This document shows, piece after piece, positions 36,890 through 59,931 of a stretch of DNA of 64,000 nt. The DNA is from Ptychodera flava (lineage: Eukaryota; Hemichordata; Enteropneusta; Ptychoderidae), in contig NC_091929.1 in assembly GCF_041260155.1 (NCBI RefSeq), forward strand, positions 42,786,244 to 42,850,243, read 5' to 3'. Every line of letters starts with the position of its first letter. Positions within the stretch are counted from its first letter, which is position 1. The notes beneath the pieces are model-generated. The model did not search any database, was not told the DNA's origin, and saw only the letters and a program-made list of their open reading frames with translations. A program made the translations under genes and the position numbers.

Positions 36890-37985
36890 CAGACCTCTAG
36901 CTGTATTGGCCAGCCAAGAAATACATATGTGCATAATAAATGAGGTACAAGATGTGACATCTTAAGGTCTATTATCCTATCAAAATTGAAGCGTAAAGAA
37001 CTTGTGGTTACTGAGTTATGTATATATATGTATATTCAAGGTCAAAGGTCATCAAGGTCATGTGACATTTTGAAAAAAAAACCATTGTATTGCTAATTAA
37101 TCCATATATGCCAAAATTCAGACCTCTAGCTCTATTGGCTTGCCCACAATTATATATGGGCATAATTAACGAGGTAAAGCATGTGTTGTCATAAGGTCTC
37201 CAATCCTACTAAATATAAAGGACATAGCACTTATGGTTACTTATTATTGACATAATCGTGTATTTTAGGTAAAAGGTTATCAAGGTCACATGACATTTTG
37301 TCAAAAAATTTCTATCCTATAGTCTATCCCTATATACTAAAAATCATACATTTACCTCTATTGGCTTGCTCAAAATTAGATATGCACATAATTAATGAGG
37401 TACAATATGTGGCGTCATAAGGTGTCCCATCATACCAAATATGAAGGGTGTAGCACTTGTGGTTACTGAGTTATGGACAAATATGTGTATTTGAGGTCAA
37501 AGGTCACCGAGGTCACATGACATTTTGTCAAAAAAATTGTATTGCTAAGTTATCCCTATATACCAAAAATCAGACCTCTAGCTCTATTGGCTCGCTCAAA
37601 ATTAGATATGCGCATAATTAATGAGGTTCAATATGTGGCGTCATAAGGTGTCCCATCATACCAAATATGAAGGGTGTAGCACTTGTGGTTACTGAGTTTT
37701 GGACAAATATGTATATTTGAGGTCAAAGGTCATTGAGGTCACGTGACATTTTTTTCAAAATAATTGTATTGCTAAGTTATCCCTATATACCAAAAATCAG
37801 ACCTCTAGCTCTATTGGCTTGCTCAAAATTAGATATGTGCATAATTAATGAGGTACAGTATGTGGCGTCATAAGGTGTCCCATCATACCATATATGAAAG
37901 GTTTAGCACTTGTGGTTACTGAGTTATGGACAAATATGTATATTCGAGGTCAAAGGTCACCAAGGTCACGTGACATTTTGTCAAA
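36890..37985 (+). repeat. Tandem array, five units of about 227 bp, with DR1 motifs
   Basis: Unit starts (CAGACCTCTAGCTCTATTGG) recur at about 36890, 37119, 37346, 37571 and 37798. Each unit carries GTTACTGAGTTATGGAC or a variant and, near its end, AGGTCAAAGGTCA at 37039, 37494, 37720 and 37947 (degraded at 37267). A further AGGTCA follows a few bases later, then ATGTGAC, ACATGAC or ACGTGAC. The array ends in GAGATATCTGCGTGAACGGA, repeated at 38461. Confidence 0.85.
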
Positions 37986-38124
37986 GTGCCTGAGATATCT
38001 GCGTGAACGGATGGACTCACATGGATGGACTCACGGACTGACATGACCCAATCTATGAGCCCCTGGACTTTATCTGTGGGGACTAAAAACTGTGTCACTG
38101 CAGCCTTTTTGCAATATGAATACG

Positions 38125-38158
38125 ATGAGAAACTAAATTTTTATTTTTCTTGGCCTTA
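38125..38158. mobile_element. Solo terminus of the 433 bp TIR element
   Basis: GATGAGAAACTAAATTTTTA and TTTTTCTTGGCCTTA match the terminus of the element at 31689-32121. The 26 bp minisatellite begins at its outer edge. Confidence 0.55.
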
Positions 38159-38332
38159 TACATGGGAGTCTATGGACTGCCTTATACATGGGAGTCTATG
38201 GACTGCCTTATACATGGGAGTCTATGGACTGCCTTATACATGGGAGTCTTGGACTGCCTTATACATGGGAGTCTATGGACTGCCTTATACATGGGAGTCT
38301 ATGGAGACTGCCTTATACATGGGAGTCTATGG
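38155..38332 (+). repeat. 26 bp minisatellite, about seven copies
   Basis: The unit begins CTTATACATGGGAGTCTATG and ends GACTGC. Copies start at 38155, 38181, 38207, 38233 (24 bp), 38257, 38283 and about 38311. Frames through it are not genes. Confidence 0.95.
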
Positions 38333-38458
38333 AGGTGAAAACTAAAAAGTCCTCTAACACGGCCAAATTTGATCGCATTGTGAAACAAATCGACGTGCAT
38401 CTGTATGAGGTAGGGTACTATCCTTGTACCAAGTTTGAACGAAATCGCTCCAGGCGTC

Positions 38459-38560
38459 TCTGAGATATCTGCGTGAACGGACGGACGGACGCACGGACGG
38501 ACGCACGGACGGACGGACGCACGGACATGACCAAACCTATAAGTCCCCCCGGACGGTGTC
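38459..38560 (+). repeat. GGAC-rich tandem tract following GAGATATCTGCGTGAACGGA
   Basis: GGACGGACGCACGGAC repeated, then CATGACCAAACCTATAAGTC. A related tail follows the 227 bp array at 37988. Confidence 0.7.
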
Positions 38561-38575
38561 CGTGGGCACTACCAA

Positions 38576-38990
38576 GCACTGAAATTGTTTCAAACTTTTC
38601 CAATGAAACAAACTGAAAAGGGCGCTGTTTATCGACTTGACGCAGAGTAATGTTCTGGTGATTTCGAATCGTTTTCGAAAAAGAATGGCAAAATCAGCAG
38701 AAATAGAGGACGCAATTCTAACGAACAGCTCTTTAATTTGCTTAATATAAAGTACGATACGACAATCCTGGTTCTGTCTGTTGTTGAATAAAAGATAATA
38801 TTTTCAACACTGAATATTCAGTTGATAGAGAATGGTCTTCAGGTGTTGGCGCTTAATCAGAACGCAAAATGGTTGTTACGTGTCCCTGCTGTTCCCTGGT
38901 TGAAAGGCAATCCAACAACCAGATATAAAAGTTAGCTCAAAATCTGCAATTTTGATATCATTACTCTGCCTCAATAGAATTCGGGGAGTC
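38576..38990. other. Gene-free stretch
   Basis: No gene or repeat recognised. Confidence 0.3.
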
Positions 38991-38995
38991 ACTGT

Positions 38996-39235
38996 TGGGC
39001 AGTGGTCAGGCTACAGGCATCACTATCGGAGGATGGTGACTTCGAGACCCGGAAGGTCCAGAGTAACGGACTCACTGTCAGAGGATGGTGAGTTTGAGAC
39101 TCTAGCACGGTGCACGTTGTGTCCTTGAGCAAGGCACTTTACTCCTCATTGCTCCATTGGGTAGTAGGGTTATGGGCGCCTCGTCCTGTAATTGGGAGTT
39201 CGTGTAATTGGATGATGGAATGAATAAAACAAGAA
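38996..39235 (+). mobile_element. tRNA-derived SINE with duplicated head
   Basis: A-box-like GCAGTGGTCAGGCTACAGGC and B-box-like GGTGACTTCGAGACCC, then a second GGATGGTGAGTTTGAGACTC, then TGTGTCCTTGAGCAAGGCAC as in the copy at 32540-32895. The head appears partly duplicated. Confidence 0.65.
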
Positions 39236-40115
39236 CCTGCAAAATATATAATCTAAGCACATTAACCTACCAGTAGAATGTGAAATAATCCCAAGTGTTA
39301 ATCTGAAGACGTGGCTGATGACATCCACTGACCGAAACTACCAGTCGTTTGCTTTGTTGAAAAGAATATTGTCAAAATTTTCAACATTTTTCTAATAAAC
39401 TTCTCCAAAAATTATTCCCTATTGACAGTTTTTCGGTCTATTTACGTTCGCTCAATAACACCTGCTGGTTATACTTGACTATGCGTTTAATCACTGACAG
39501 AAAAGAACAATTAAGGGTTATTTTGGGTCTTTAAAATGATCGTTTCAACTGTAAATTTCTTAAAATTTGGTCTGACTTTCACTGGCAACACGAAAGGGTA
39601 TTTACTTCAACATGTCATGACATCTAAAATCTGTCAACTTCTGGTGATGACGAACTGTTATCGTGCAGGAATAAAATTTGCTGTGACACCGATATTCGTT
39701 TGACTTTCGCCCATTAAAAGTATCATGCAGGACTCGAACAAGCCATGGTTTGCTATGGAATACTAGAAAAGAAGTAGTTTCTAGTTGATACCAAGTATTT
39801 TGATAAAACTTGAGAGGGATTACACAAGAAATGTTGTCAAACCATCACAGGAACTAGTCTTTCATCACTGAGCGTCATATGGTCCACTGGGATAGAATGA
39901 GTGTTGAATTTCTAATCATGATAGAGTATTTCTCACTTCTAAATAAACAACATGTACACGTATGAGTGTGCAATTTATTAGCACACCACGTGTACTGGGA
40001 ATTTCGAAGTTGCGGGCATCAGGAAATTACATTTTTAGCAATTTTTCATGTTAATACGTAATATAAATATGAATATGTACCCATGATTTGCGTATGTAAT
40101 TAGAGTGGAGGGTCT

Positions 40116-40121
40116 TATAAA
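40116..40121 (+). promoter_or_regulatory. TATA box of arylsulfatase gene 1
   Basis: TATAAA in GTCTTATAAAGGATG lies about 65 bases upstream of a GTAAGT donor at 40187, so a first non-coding exon of roughly 40147-40186 would start about 30 bases downstream of it. Its 3' acceptor is TTTTACAG, ending at 40328. Confidence 0.55.
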
Positions 40122-40146
40122 GGATGCTTTCTCAGCGATGAAGACA

Positions 40147-40345
40147 TTCGGAAAGTGGCAGAGACGTGGAACATTGAACTGACCTCGTAAGTATTGCTTG
40201 ATCTGTTTATTCCTCTTTTCGTAAACTTCCCTCATTTGTGCTCTATAATGTCCCTGTTTTTACTTGCTGCAACATTGTCGGTGCGGAACAAGAGTTTTAT
40301 TTTTTTTTCTTTTCGCGATTTTTTACAGTTGAACCTCTGGGAAGA
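40147..40345 (+). other. 5' UTR of arylsulfatase gene 1, with an intron
   Basis: Predicted non-coding exon to 40186 (GTAAGT donor), intron 40187-40328, then 17 bases of UTR (40329-40345) before ATG. The transcription start is inferred from the TATA box. Confidence 0.5.
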
Positions 40346-51467
<11,122 letters not shown>

Positions 51468-51745
51468 GGTGCATAGCTGCCTTTTTGACCCAACCACCGA
51501 ACAACAGTAGAGGTCAACATTGAAGGTCGAATCAGGGTCTTTCGTCGGTCATGTTCCATTAATCGATTTTAATCGATTTGCAAGTAGACATATCATTGTT
51601 AAAAATATCGCACGAACGTATCGTGCCTTTGTAATATCAAGAATGCCCCTTTTTGGTCACAATCCGATGTATAATTTCAACTTTTTCAAGACTTTAGATG
51701 GAAAGAAACAGGTGAAGGAATAAAAGTGGTTAAAACGATACAATG
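51468..51745 (+). terminator. 3' UTR and poly(A) signal of gene 1
   Basis: AATAAA at 51719-51724, about 250 bases after TAA, followed by a T-rich stretch. The cleavage site is inferred to be near 51740-51750. Confidence 0.6.
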
Positions 51746-52861
51746 TCTCTTTGTAGTTAATACCATGCATCACATCAGGAATGTACCATTAGAAAGTTCG
51801 GGGGGGGGGGGCTCGGGTGGTCAAACTTAGGATATGCAAGACATTATTGAACACAATATTTTGGAGTAGGCAGATCGTGTATACTTCTCCTAAAATATTC
51901 AACGCCTTCTCAATTTCCGGTTATATGAATATTGCATTTTTTTAAAGAATTGAAATGTTTTAAATATTGCACTCTGCTGACACATTTTTCAAATTTTGAT
52001 TCCCTCCCAACATTTTATGGTTTATTCCTTATGCAGCATTAACGACCAGAGGCGACCGATTGCATTTGACCGTTTTGGTTGACGGGCGTGCTTACCTTGT
52101 CTGAGTTTCGGGGGGGGGGGGGGGTTGGGGGGGGGGGGGGGCTGGAGCGAGCAAGTGTTTTCTGCATTTTCATGCAACGTTGGTTCCGTAAAACTATAAG
52201 CTAATCATGGCTATTTTCGACAAGGTGTAAACAGGTGCTAAACATTTGCATGAACAGCAACTAACCATGGATGGCTCCAAATGATTTGTCTTCAACTGCC
52301 GATATAAAAATAGTGACTTCCACATTCCAAATGACAGCCGTAGCGTCGAGGCTACGAAGTACGCTTTTTCACCGTATGTCTTGAAGTCTGCGCGCCAAAA
52401 CCTCGTGCGACAAGCGAAGTCTCGTCGACGGTGAGAAAACCCGAGAGCGACAAGAGTCGGCACTAATGGTTCTACTCCGGAATAAAAAGGACGCGATGCG
52501 TTCTACAGACTCGGTACGCCCAGATAATTTCATGATGCCGGTACAAACAAGCCCACATGTGTACTAACGCGTATGGAAATACACGTACGTCTAAGCGCGT
52601 TTGCGCACATGGCTTTGTTTGTACATGGTCAATTATTGCACGATATGAGGCACGATTCATTTATGCAAATGAGATTTTGGGTAGCGAAGGGTAGCGGAGG
52701 TAGCGGATCATAATTTCAAAGTTTCATACGTAGCGGAGACCTCGGCGAAAAAAAAATTGTGCCCCGAATCCTGCATGTATACCATGGTCGATTCGAATTC
52801 CGGGGTTTGGCCTATTACGTGTAGGTTGTCACCAACATCGATAAAGACAGAGGGCGGCAGC
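51746..52861. other. Intergenic, gene-free
   Basis: G-runs at 51801-51810 and 52110-52141; nothing else recognised. Confidence 0.4.
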
Positions 52862-53058
52862 TTAAAAGGGAGGCGGTGGTCAGAACTGCGCCTGTGTGAC
52901 TTTCTGGTCTACAAACAATGAATTTCACGCACGATATCGAGATTCACCACGTCAAACTAGCTGCGACCTTTAAACTTTACGGTGTGCATTAAGACAAATA
53001 TGTTTTAACTTTCTTCAGTCGCCAACGTACCTTGATACGGTGTTTACATTGGTCGTTG
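52862..53058. mobile_element. MITE family R3 copy, right end lost
   Basis: Starts TTAAAAGGGAGGCGG and matches R3 until ACATTGGTCG, where CATC-type microsatellite sequence replaces the end. Confidence 0.65.
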
Positions 53059-53318
<260 letters not shown>

Positions 53319-53925
53319 ATATGGGAATATGGATGAACTAAAATAAGTCTTTTGTGCTTACTTTGTACCAAATTAACACATTACATCTCGCGCTGTATTT
53401 GTTCGTAAACAACATGCAAATGAACATATGGTCGATTTGATGAAATGGAATATAGAATTGAGTATCGTCCTGTGCGATGTGAATAACGAACAATTGCTAA
53501 GAAGAAATGTTAAAAAAGATAAGAGTTACAAACAATTGATCAACCGTGCGCTACCCTCAACGATATTGGTATCAATCAAGATCAACACGGCTCTATTGAA
53601 ACTTAATTAAACGTTAGACATTACAGAGATATCTTTCTTCGGATACAAATTATACCTTCAGGCTGACGGGAATTATTTTTTAAAATTTCCGAGTGTTAAC
53701 GTAATTCCAGCATGATAAAATGACATTCTAAATTAAACTACTGCCTTCATTTCCGATACTACCCGCTCTATCACTCGTGACGTTGATTAAATTAACTTCT
53801 AAGCATATGCTACAGAAAAACGTGTTTTTTTAAAATTAGAATGAGAGTTAATTTGAATTTAACATCGATCGATACACTATCGCCTGTCGTTGTCTTAACT
53901 ATCCACATGAGTGTCCATTACTTTA

Positions 53926-53926
53926 T

Positions 53927-54016
<90 letters not shown>
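53926..54016. repeat. (TA)n microsatellite
   Basis: About 90 bases of TA with one register slip near 53939. Confidence 0.97.
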
Positions 54017-54017
<1 letters not shown>

Positions 54018-54589
54018 CAGAGTTCTATTAGAATGGGACTGGGAAAAGGGTTCAGTTTAGACAGGGTTTAGACAGGGTTCGGAGACAGGTTGAGACGTCG
54101 TTCGATAGTTGCACAATCACTTTGCAATATCTGTAAACAGGTTACAGGTTCGACAATATAGATTTTGCACACGTCACTGACCTTGTGTGCTGATAACGAA
54201 GGATGTTTGTGAAGCAGGAAAAAAATGTTGATTTCATGATGAATTTTTTTACTTGAAATCAACACGGACAATTTAGTATATCTGGAAACCAATATCAAAT
54301 TATTTCAAAGCTTGCATTGCAAATTTACCCATTTTTACTGGTACCTGGTTACGTAAAGTTAGATGGCAAAACCTTGGTTGATGAAATTCGCTATGAATTG
54401 GAAAAGATGCGGGTTTGTCAGATAAGAGACTTCGTCAGGCATGTTTTTAAGTCAACAGTTCGGTTTAAAAATTTCTATCGAACCCACATCGCGAGAGTTA
54501 ATCTACCTTTCATAAAATAACCATCCAAGATGTAACATTCTACTGAAAACATGTTTCTCTTTCACAAATGAAGCCTACGTATCTTGTGA

Positions 54590-54817
54590 ATGAATTGTAA
54601 AAAAATATTTAAAAGTGCCAAAAGCATTAAAATATACGCCTCTCTCATCAAAAGCCATCTCGAATATTGTTCTCAAGTGCTGTCTCCCAACCAAATGTGC
54701 TTGATTAGAAAACTTGTAAGAGTCCAGAAAAACATAAAATATCTTTGCTCTTGCTCCTCAGTATTCTTTTTGAATGGAGATGTACGAAAGTCTTTGCAGA
54801 AGATTCCAGCTTCCTAG
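54590..54817 (+). pseudogene. LINE reverse-transcriptase C-terminal fragment
   Basis: The frame reads IYASLIKSHLEYCSQVLSPN then LIRKLVRVQKNIKYLC, matching the (LY.SLVR.HLEY.S.VWSP....I..LE.VQR) region near the C-terminus of non-LTR reverse transcriptases. The Trp of VWSP is replaced by Leu and the frame soon stops, so it is a short relic. It belongs to a different copy from 36090-36600. Confidence 0.55.
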
Positions 54818-55953
54818 AGAGCATATGTAGACGGCAATTTTGAGATAGTGTATAATGTATAAAGTTGTTCATTTTCATCGCAGCGTAGATATTAATTTTT
54901 ATAGTCCCCAATAGCTCTGCGTCGCAAACTTCTTCTTAGACCAATTTCTCCAGGGCGAACTAAAATTATCATTTGTATCGAGAATCAAACTCTGTTAAAA
55001 TTCTTTTAACAAGCATAATTTAGATATTTTTGACAATTGTAGTGTAATTTCAGATAGAAATTATATTATAGTTGTTGCTCGATTCATAAATTACTAACAT
55101 ATCGAATGTCTATGACGTAACATCCACTTTTCCCACTTTATCGTTTTTATCCTTGAATCAGCAAATTGCGATATGGCATCGATTCAATTCAGAACAGAAA
55201 AAATAATGTAAAACACTCTTTGACTCTCTTAATATGAAATTTAATCTATTAATATCGACACTATCCCCTTTCATGGTACCAACACACCTGTTTGGAGGGT
55301 GAGTCAATACGTTTGCTACCGTCAATTCTATTTATTTTTCTTCGACGCGAAGGGTTTGTGTCTGATCTTAAAATCGAGATAAAAAAAATCAATGCGCTAC
55401 CGAATCAGCTTTACGCGCAAACACTGTTGAATGTGTGTTCGTCTGCCAAACTGTATAAGCTTAGGCCTTATCCAGTGCGTGTTGTCTAAACTAAACATAT
55501 TTATGCTGAAGACTCAAAAAATCTCCAAATTTTGACCATAATGTTTTATATTGAATCATCAATATCATTTGCAATTTGCTTTTTGATAGTTGAGGTTGAA
55601 TTCAAGTTGAAAAATAATCCCTGCTCCTTCGCCAATAATCGTCTTGTTCTTGTCAAATGTTCTGATGGGCTACATCACGCTCAAAGGTATGCAACTTTTC
55701 GTCGTCGCTGTTGCCCGCTTCTCCATAAATTATCATCAATCTAAATATAGCTAATCTTGTACTTGCCAGGCCTAATCAAGGGACTGTATTTCCAAAATTG
55801 CTGCTGGTTTATCAATGAAAGCTCTAGTAGCTGGAAAGTACTGGAAAGGACATCAAAATTTAATGTGTGGGTATCGAAACAATGCCCATACCTACGAATA
55901 TGACCGTGGGCTGTGCAGAAACATTTAAACGTGGGTTACTATATATAGCTCAT
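54818..55953. other. Intergenic, gene-free
   Basis: Short plus-strand frames at 55292 and 55532 show no recognised domain. Nothing else. Confidence 0.35.
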
Positions 55954-56174
55954 TTAACCCTTTGAGCGCCTAAGTCAATTTTAGTCACCTTCATAAAATA
56001 TACCAGAGTCATTTTTCCCAGATTTTTGCCGAAATTTTGATAAAAATCTGTAGCCAATGAAATATGATGTATATTTGGTCCAAAATTATCAAAAAACCAC
56101 AGAAAAATTCATAAAAATTAGTAAATTTCGCACTAAAATTTTGGTGGGAAAAATTATAGCATTCAAAGGGTTAA
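55954..56174. mobile_element. MITE family R1 copy
   Basis: TTAACCCTTTGAGCGCC at the left, CATTCAAAGGGTTAA at the right, 221 bp including both TTAA. Confidence 0.88.
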
Positions 56175-57109
56175 TGACGAGCTTTGTTTGTCATTCGAAG
56201 GTGGCTGTCAGGTTTTGGGAAATTCGGAGGGCGCAAACACACAATTTTATTTTCATGAAAATTCCACGTCGGTTGCGCCCGTCGATGTCGTGATAGTCGA
56301 CAAAACGCGTGACATTTCCCTGCCGCATAGAATGAACCCGTTGTTGTTTCACAACTGCCGGCCAATCATGGCGTACTTCACAGGCGCCAAGAGGAGGTGG
56401 GCATGTTCATTAGCCTGTGTGAAGGAGTCTGATGTGTGGATATCGAGTGGTTTTACGACCTTTTCGTTCTAAAATTACTCAAATAACTCGTTAGCAAGAG
56501 ATTTTCCCTGATTCCGTAAAAGATGGCTCAGAGCCAACATTGATTAGTTTTGCTTTTAACGTCTTTATATAGTGCACAAGTTTCTTTCAAAATTCGTATC
56601 TTTTCTCATTGTGACCAAGAACGACGTCATTCGAATTCACTTTTGCCGATGAATTTGATCTAACTCGGACATCGGGTACAGCGCTGTGAAATGCTACTTG
56701 CTGCAGTGACCTAACAGTTTGTATTCGGTTGAAGTTCATTTCGCTTTACACGCTGCTTTTTCAGCTTTCTTGCAACTAAACGATCAGACATTTTAGCCAT
56801 CCATCATTTTATAAACTCATCAGTCATTTTATACAGTATGACGTCATCCTATGTCGCCTTGAAGCAGTCCCAAAATGGAAAATCGCCTCGATCCATTGTA
56901 TGCAAACATTACTAAAAACATTTGTTACAAAATATTGTTATATGCTGCAGAAATGTGGCTGTAACCCTGAAGGTGCCATCTTCAGTGGTGATTCAAAATT
57001 GAGAAAATCCTCTCATAGCGGATCGGTTTCCACACATACAGGACAGCCATGGACAACCATTCACCTGCCATTTGTCTGACACTTTACCTCATTTATCAAA
57101 TTCAAGAAA
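56175..57109. other. Intergenic, gene-free
   Basis: No exon chain or repeat family recognised. Confidence 0.3.
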
Positions 57110-57458
57110 AAAAGGCAGAATTCGCTTCGGGGACAGATAATAGGAATCTCAAATTTTTACGATTCCTTTCTGGTCTACCACTTGTGGGACCCATTTTAAA
57201 GCTCTTGGAGAAAGAAAAACTTTCACCGTCTTACTTTTTTCGAAAATTGAAAATTTATTTTTCGCCATAGAGTTAACACAGGGATGGCGGCCATTTTGAA
57301 TTTCTAATATTAGTAAATGTTTGGTAATTTGTTTCTCAAGTAACAAAATTGCCTCCTGATTTTTATTCTTGATTTGGTAAGAGTATGCATGAAAGATTCC
57401 TCGATGATAGTTTTGGCATAAGTTAATAAGTCTTTCAGTTTCGAGGCGCTAACTACCT
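57110..57458 (-). mobile_element. MITE family R2 copy, degraded
   Basis: GCAGAATTCGCTTCGGGGAC at the left, GGGATGGCGGCCATTTTG inside, TTCGAGGCGCTAACTACCTG at the right. Confidence 0.75.
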
Positions 57459-58329
57459 GAACACATGCAAGTTTCCACTGCCCGAGTTATTACACTGTTT
57501 TTTATTCGTCTCGACATCGTACAATACATGGATAATCAACCAGAAAGCTCTGGCCAGCGTAACGCGAGCTGAAAGCCTAAGGACTTCATACTAATCTTAA
57601 CTTGCATAATGAATAGAGTCAACCAACATAATACAGACAACGAATACTTTGTCTGTGTTACGACTATTAAAATGCGTCGTTAAAGATTTCCAGCATATGT
57701 ACTGCCGTATACGTCAGCATATATATGACACAGATGTTTAGTTTTCATACTTGAAACCAAGGTGAGTTGTAGCATATCCATGGTCTTATAATTGTGTGTC
57801 TGTGTGTGTCTATATGCGTGTGTGATTTTGACTTGCCGGCTGTGGCAGGTTTTCAAAATTCGGCAAACCAATAAAGTTTATCAAAGTGGCCTAATGAAAA
57901 AATGTTTATTTCAGCAGTTTATTTCACAAGTAGTCTTTTAAAAGCTGTTTTTTGAATTTGATGGTACATATAAATATTGAAAAACTCGCCCTTTTTATTA
58001 TACAGAGATTAAGTCCCACAGGTATATGCAAATAATGTCAAAGGACTTAAATATATGGTTGTCTATGAATTTCATTGCATTAGTGTCCGCTTTCCTATAG
58101 AGGTAGGTTGGTTGACTGGGACTTTGTGTATGATGTACGCAGCTTTTGTTAAGAGTTGAAAATCGGTGAACGTTTCCGTTTGTTTTAAATTCTTAAACTT
58201 CCAGGCTCTCTACAAACTAGCTGTAACTTCAAAATCGAAGATGGGGAGCTTCAAACCTTGTTGAAACCTATTCTCAGATATAGTGTATTTGCGATTGAAT
58301 TTCTTACGTATTTATTTTTTCTTTTCAAG
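57459..58329. other. Upstream region of gene 2
   Basis: Contains TATAAATA at 57969-57976, a possible promoter, but no matching non-coding exon could be fixed. It shows no obvious similarity to the promoter of gene 1. Confidence 0.3.
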
Positions 58330-58352
58330 ATCTGCGTCCAGGAAGGGTAGAA

Positions 58353-59810
58353 ATGAAGTCACTCTTTCTCCTGAGTATACTTACTGTGGCATTTGGTAAG
58401 TTTTGCTTTTTTCATTTCTTGAAACACTTTGATCCAGATCGCGCGACAATATTTTCTCTAATATCAGATCTGTGCGCAATCTTGAAAACTTTCGCGAAAC
58501 GATTTCAGAGATCATTGAATCCATGATATGATCGTCGATGTAGATGTTTCCGCGACACAGAACGATTGAAATACTCACCTTTTCCCAATTTTAACCTATC
58601 AATAAAAGGCACTTAACCCGACCATAAATATTTCGTAAGTGCGCACCTTTTAAAGAATTTCTGAGTCCCGATGATATTGTAGCACCCTCTGGCACAAGAC
58701 CACTAATTAATTTCCCATAGGCCACCACAGTAGCGTTGAGCTCGATTTTCCTATTTTAAAACATTCAGCGGCACGAATCCTCTTAACAGGTGTTAGGTCA
58801 ATGTCAGCTTGACTACTGATTAATTTTTCGTGTGGGCAAGTCCACGGAAATTTTGAGATAGCGATGAAAATAGCGCCCTCAGTGATGTTTTTGACAAATT
58901 TCAGGCTTATTGTTATGATTTCTATTAGCCCTAGAACTCCTCATATTACCACCAAATGCTTCAGCCATTATTCACAACAGTCTGCATTTTGATTCAGGCA
59001 GAAAAATATCTTTACAAAAATTCTTGACGTTAAAGTTCAAACTAAACAAGCATCCATGCAGATATCAAAACTTCAAGGTCTGCACTATTTTTCTTCCGAA
59101 CTAGTGACCTTGTGCCCTCTGTTCGTTTATCAGTATTTGACTGATTTTTTTTAGAAGACAATCGGAAAGATTGCACAAAAGAATCGTTACGGCGAAATTC
59201 ATACTTCGTTACAGACGATTTTACAGTTTGGACTGAATGTTCTGTGATCAGACTTCAAGCTGCGTCAATGAACGCCAAGTACAAACAGGCACAAATTGTT
59301 CGAATGCCAGACGGCAGAAGAACTAAAATCGTAATCACGATGAAATATTCATCAACAGACATATGACCATAACCGGCGCTATTGATGTAGTCACATGACT
59401 TTTTTGATCAATAAGGAGTGACGAGACCAGAATTGGATGATTTGGGAATTCATAACGTCATAACAAATCGTTTTACGTATCTGACAGCAGTTTGCAGTTA
59501 GATATTCTTATTGGATGCATGCAGTCACCTGATATCTTTATGTTAATTATTTCGAGAGCCGAATCTTTCTGCTTGTGCTTATTGGTGGAAGGAGGTCACC
59601 TGATCAAATTTTAACACGTCAGTGAAATTATCGCAATTTTCCCCGATAAAATGTAGTCGCGGATTTTTTTTACTTTCTGCCTCAATCATATTAACGCTGA
59701 ACCGTGGACAGCTAGTTGCTCATGTTTGTATGTTAAAAAATTAACCTCCCCTCTCTTTACAAAGATATCGTGAAATAATCATCGGCTCTCTTCTGTCTGT
59801 CCTCTTTTCC

Positions 59811-59872
<62 letters not shown>

Positions 59873-59889
59873 GTCTCTCTGTCTCTCTG

Positions 59890-59931
<42 letters not shown>

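Noticed and set aside
36890..38335. CRISPR-like regular repeats
   Set aside because: Repeats of 26 and 227 bp are contiguous without unique spacers, and the genome is animal.
38025..38463. Repetitive frames with Tyr-Thr-Trp-Glu-Ser units
   Set aside because: They are translations of the 26 bp minisatellite, open in all three frames.
57969..57976. TATAAATA as promoter of sulfatase gene 2
   Set aside because: No matching first exon or donor could be fixed downstream, and the sequence is AT-rich, so chance occurrence is likely.
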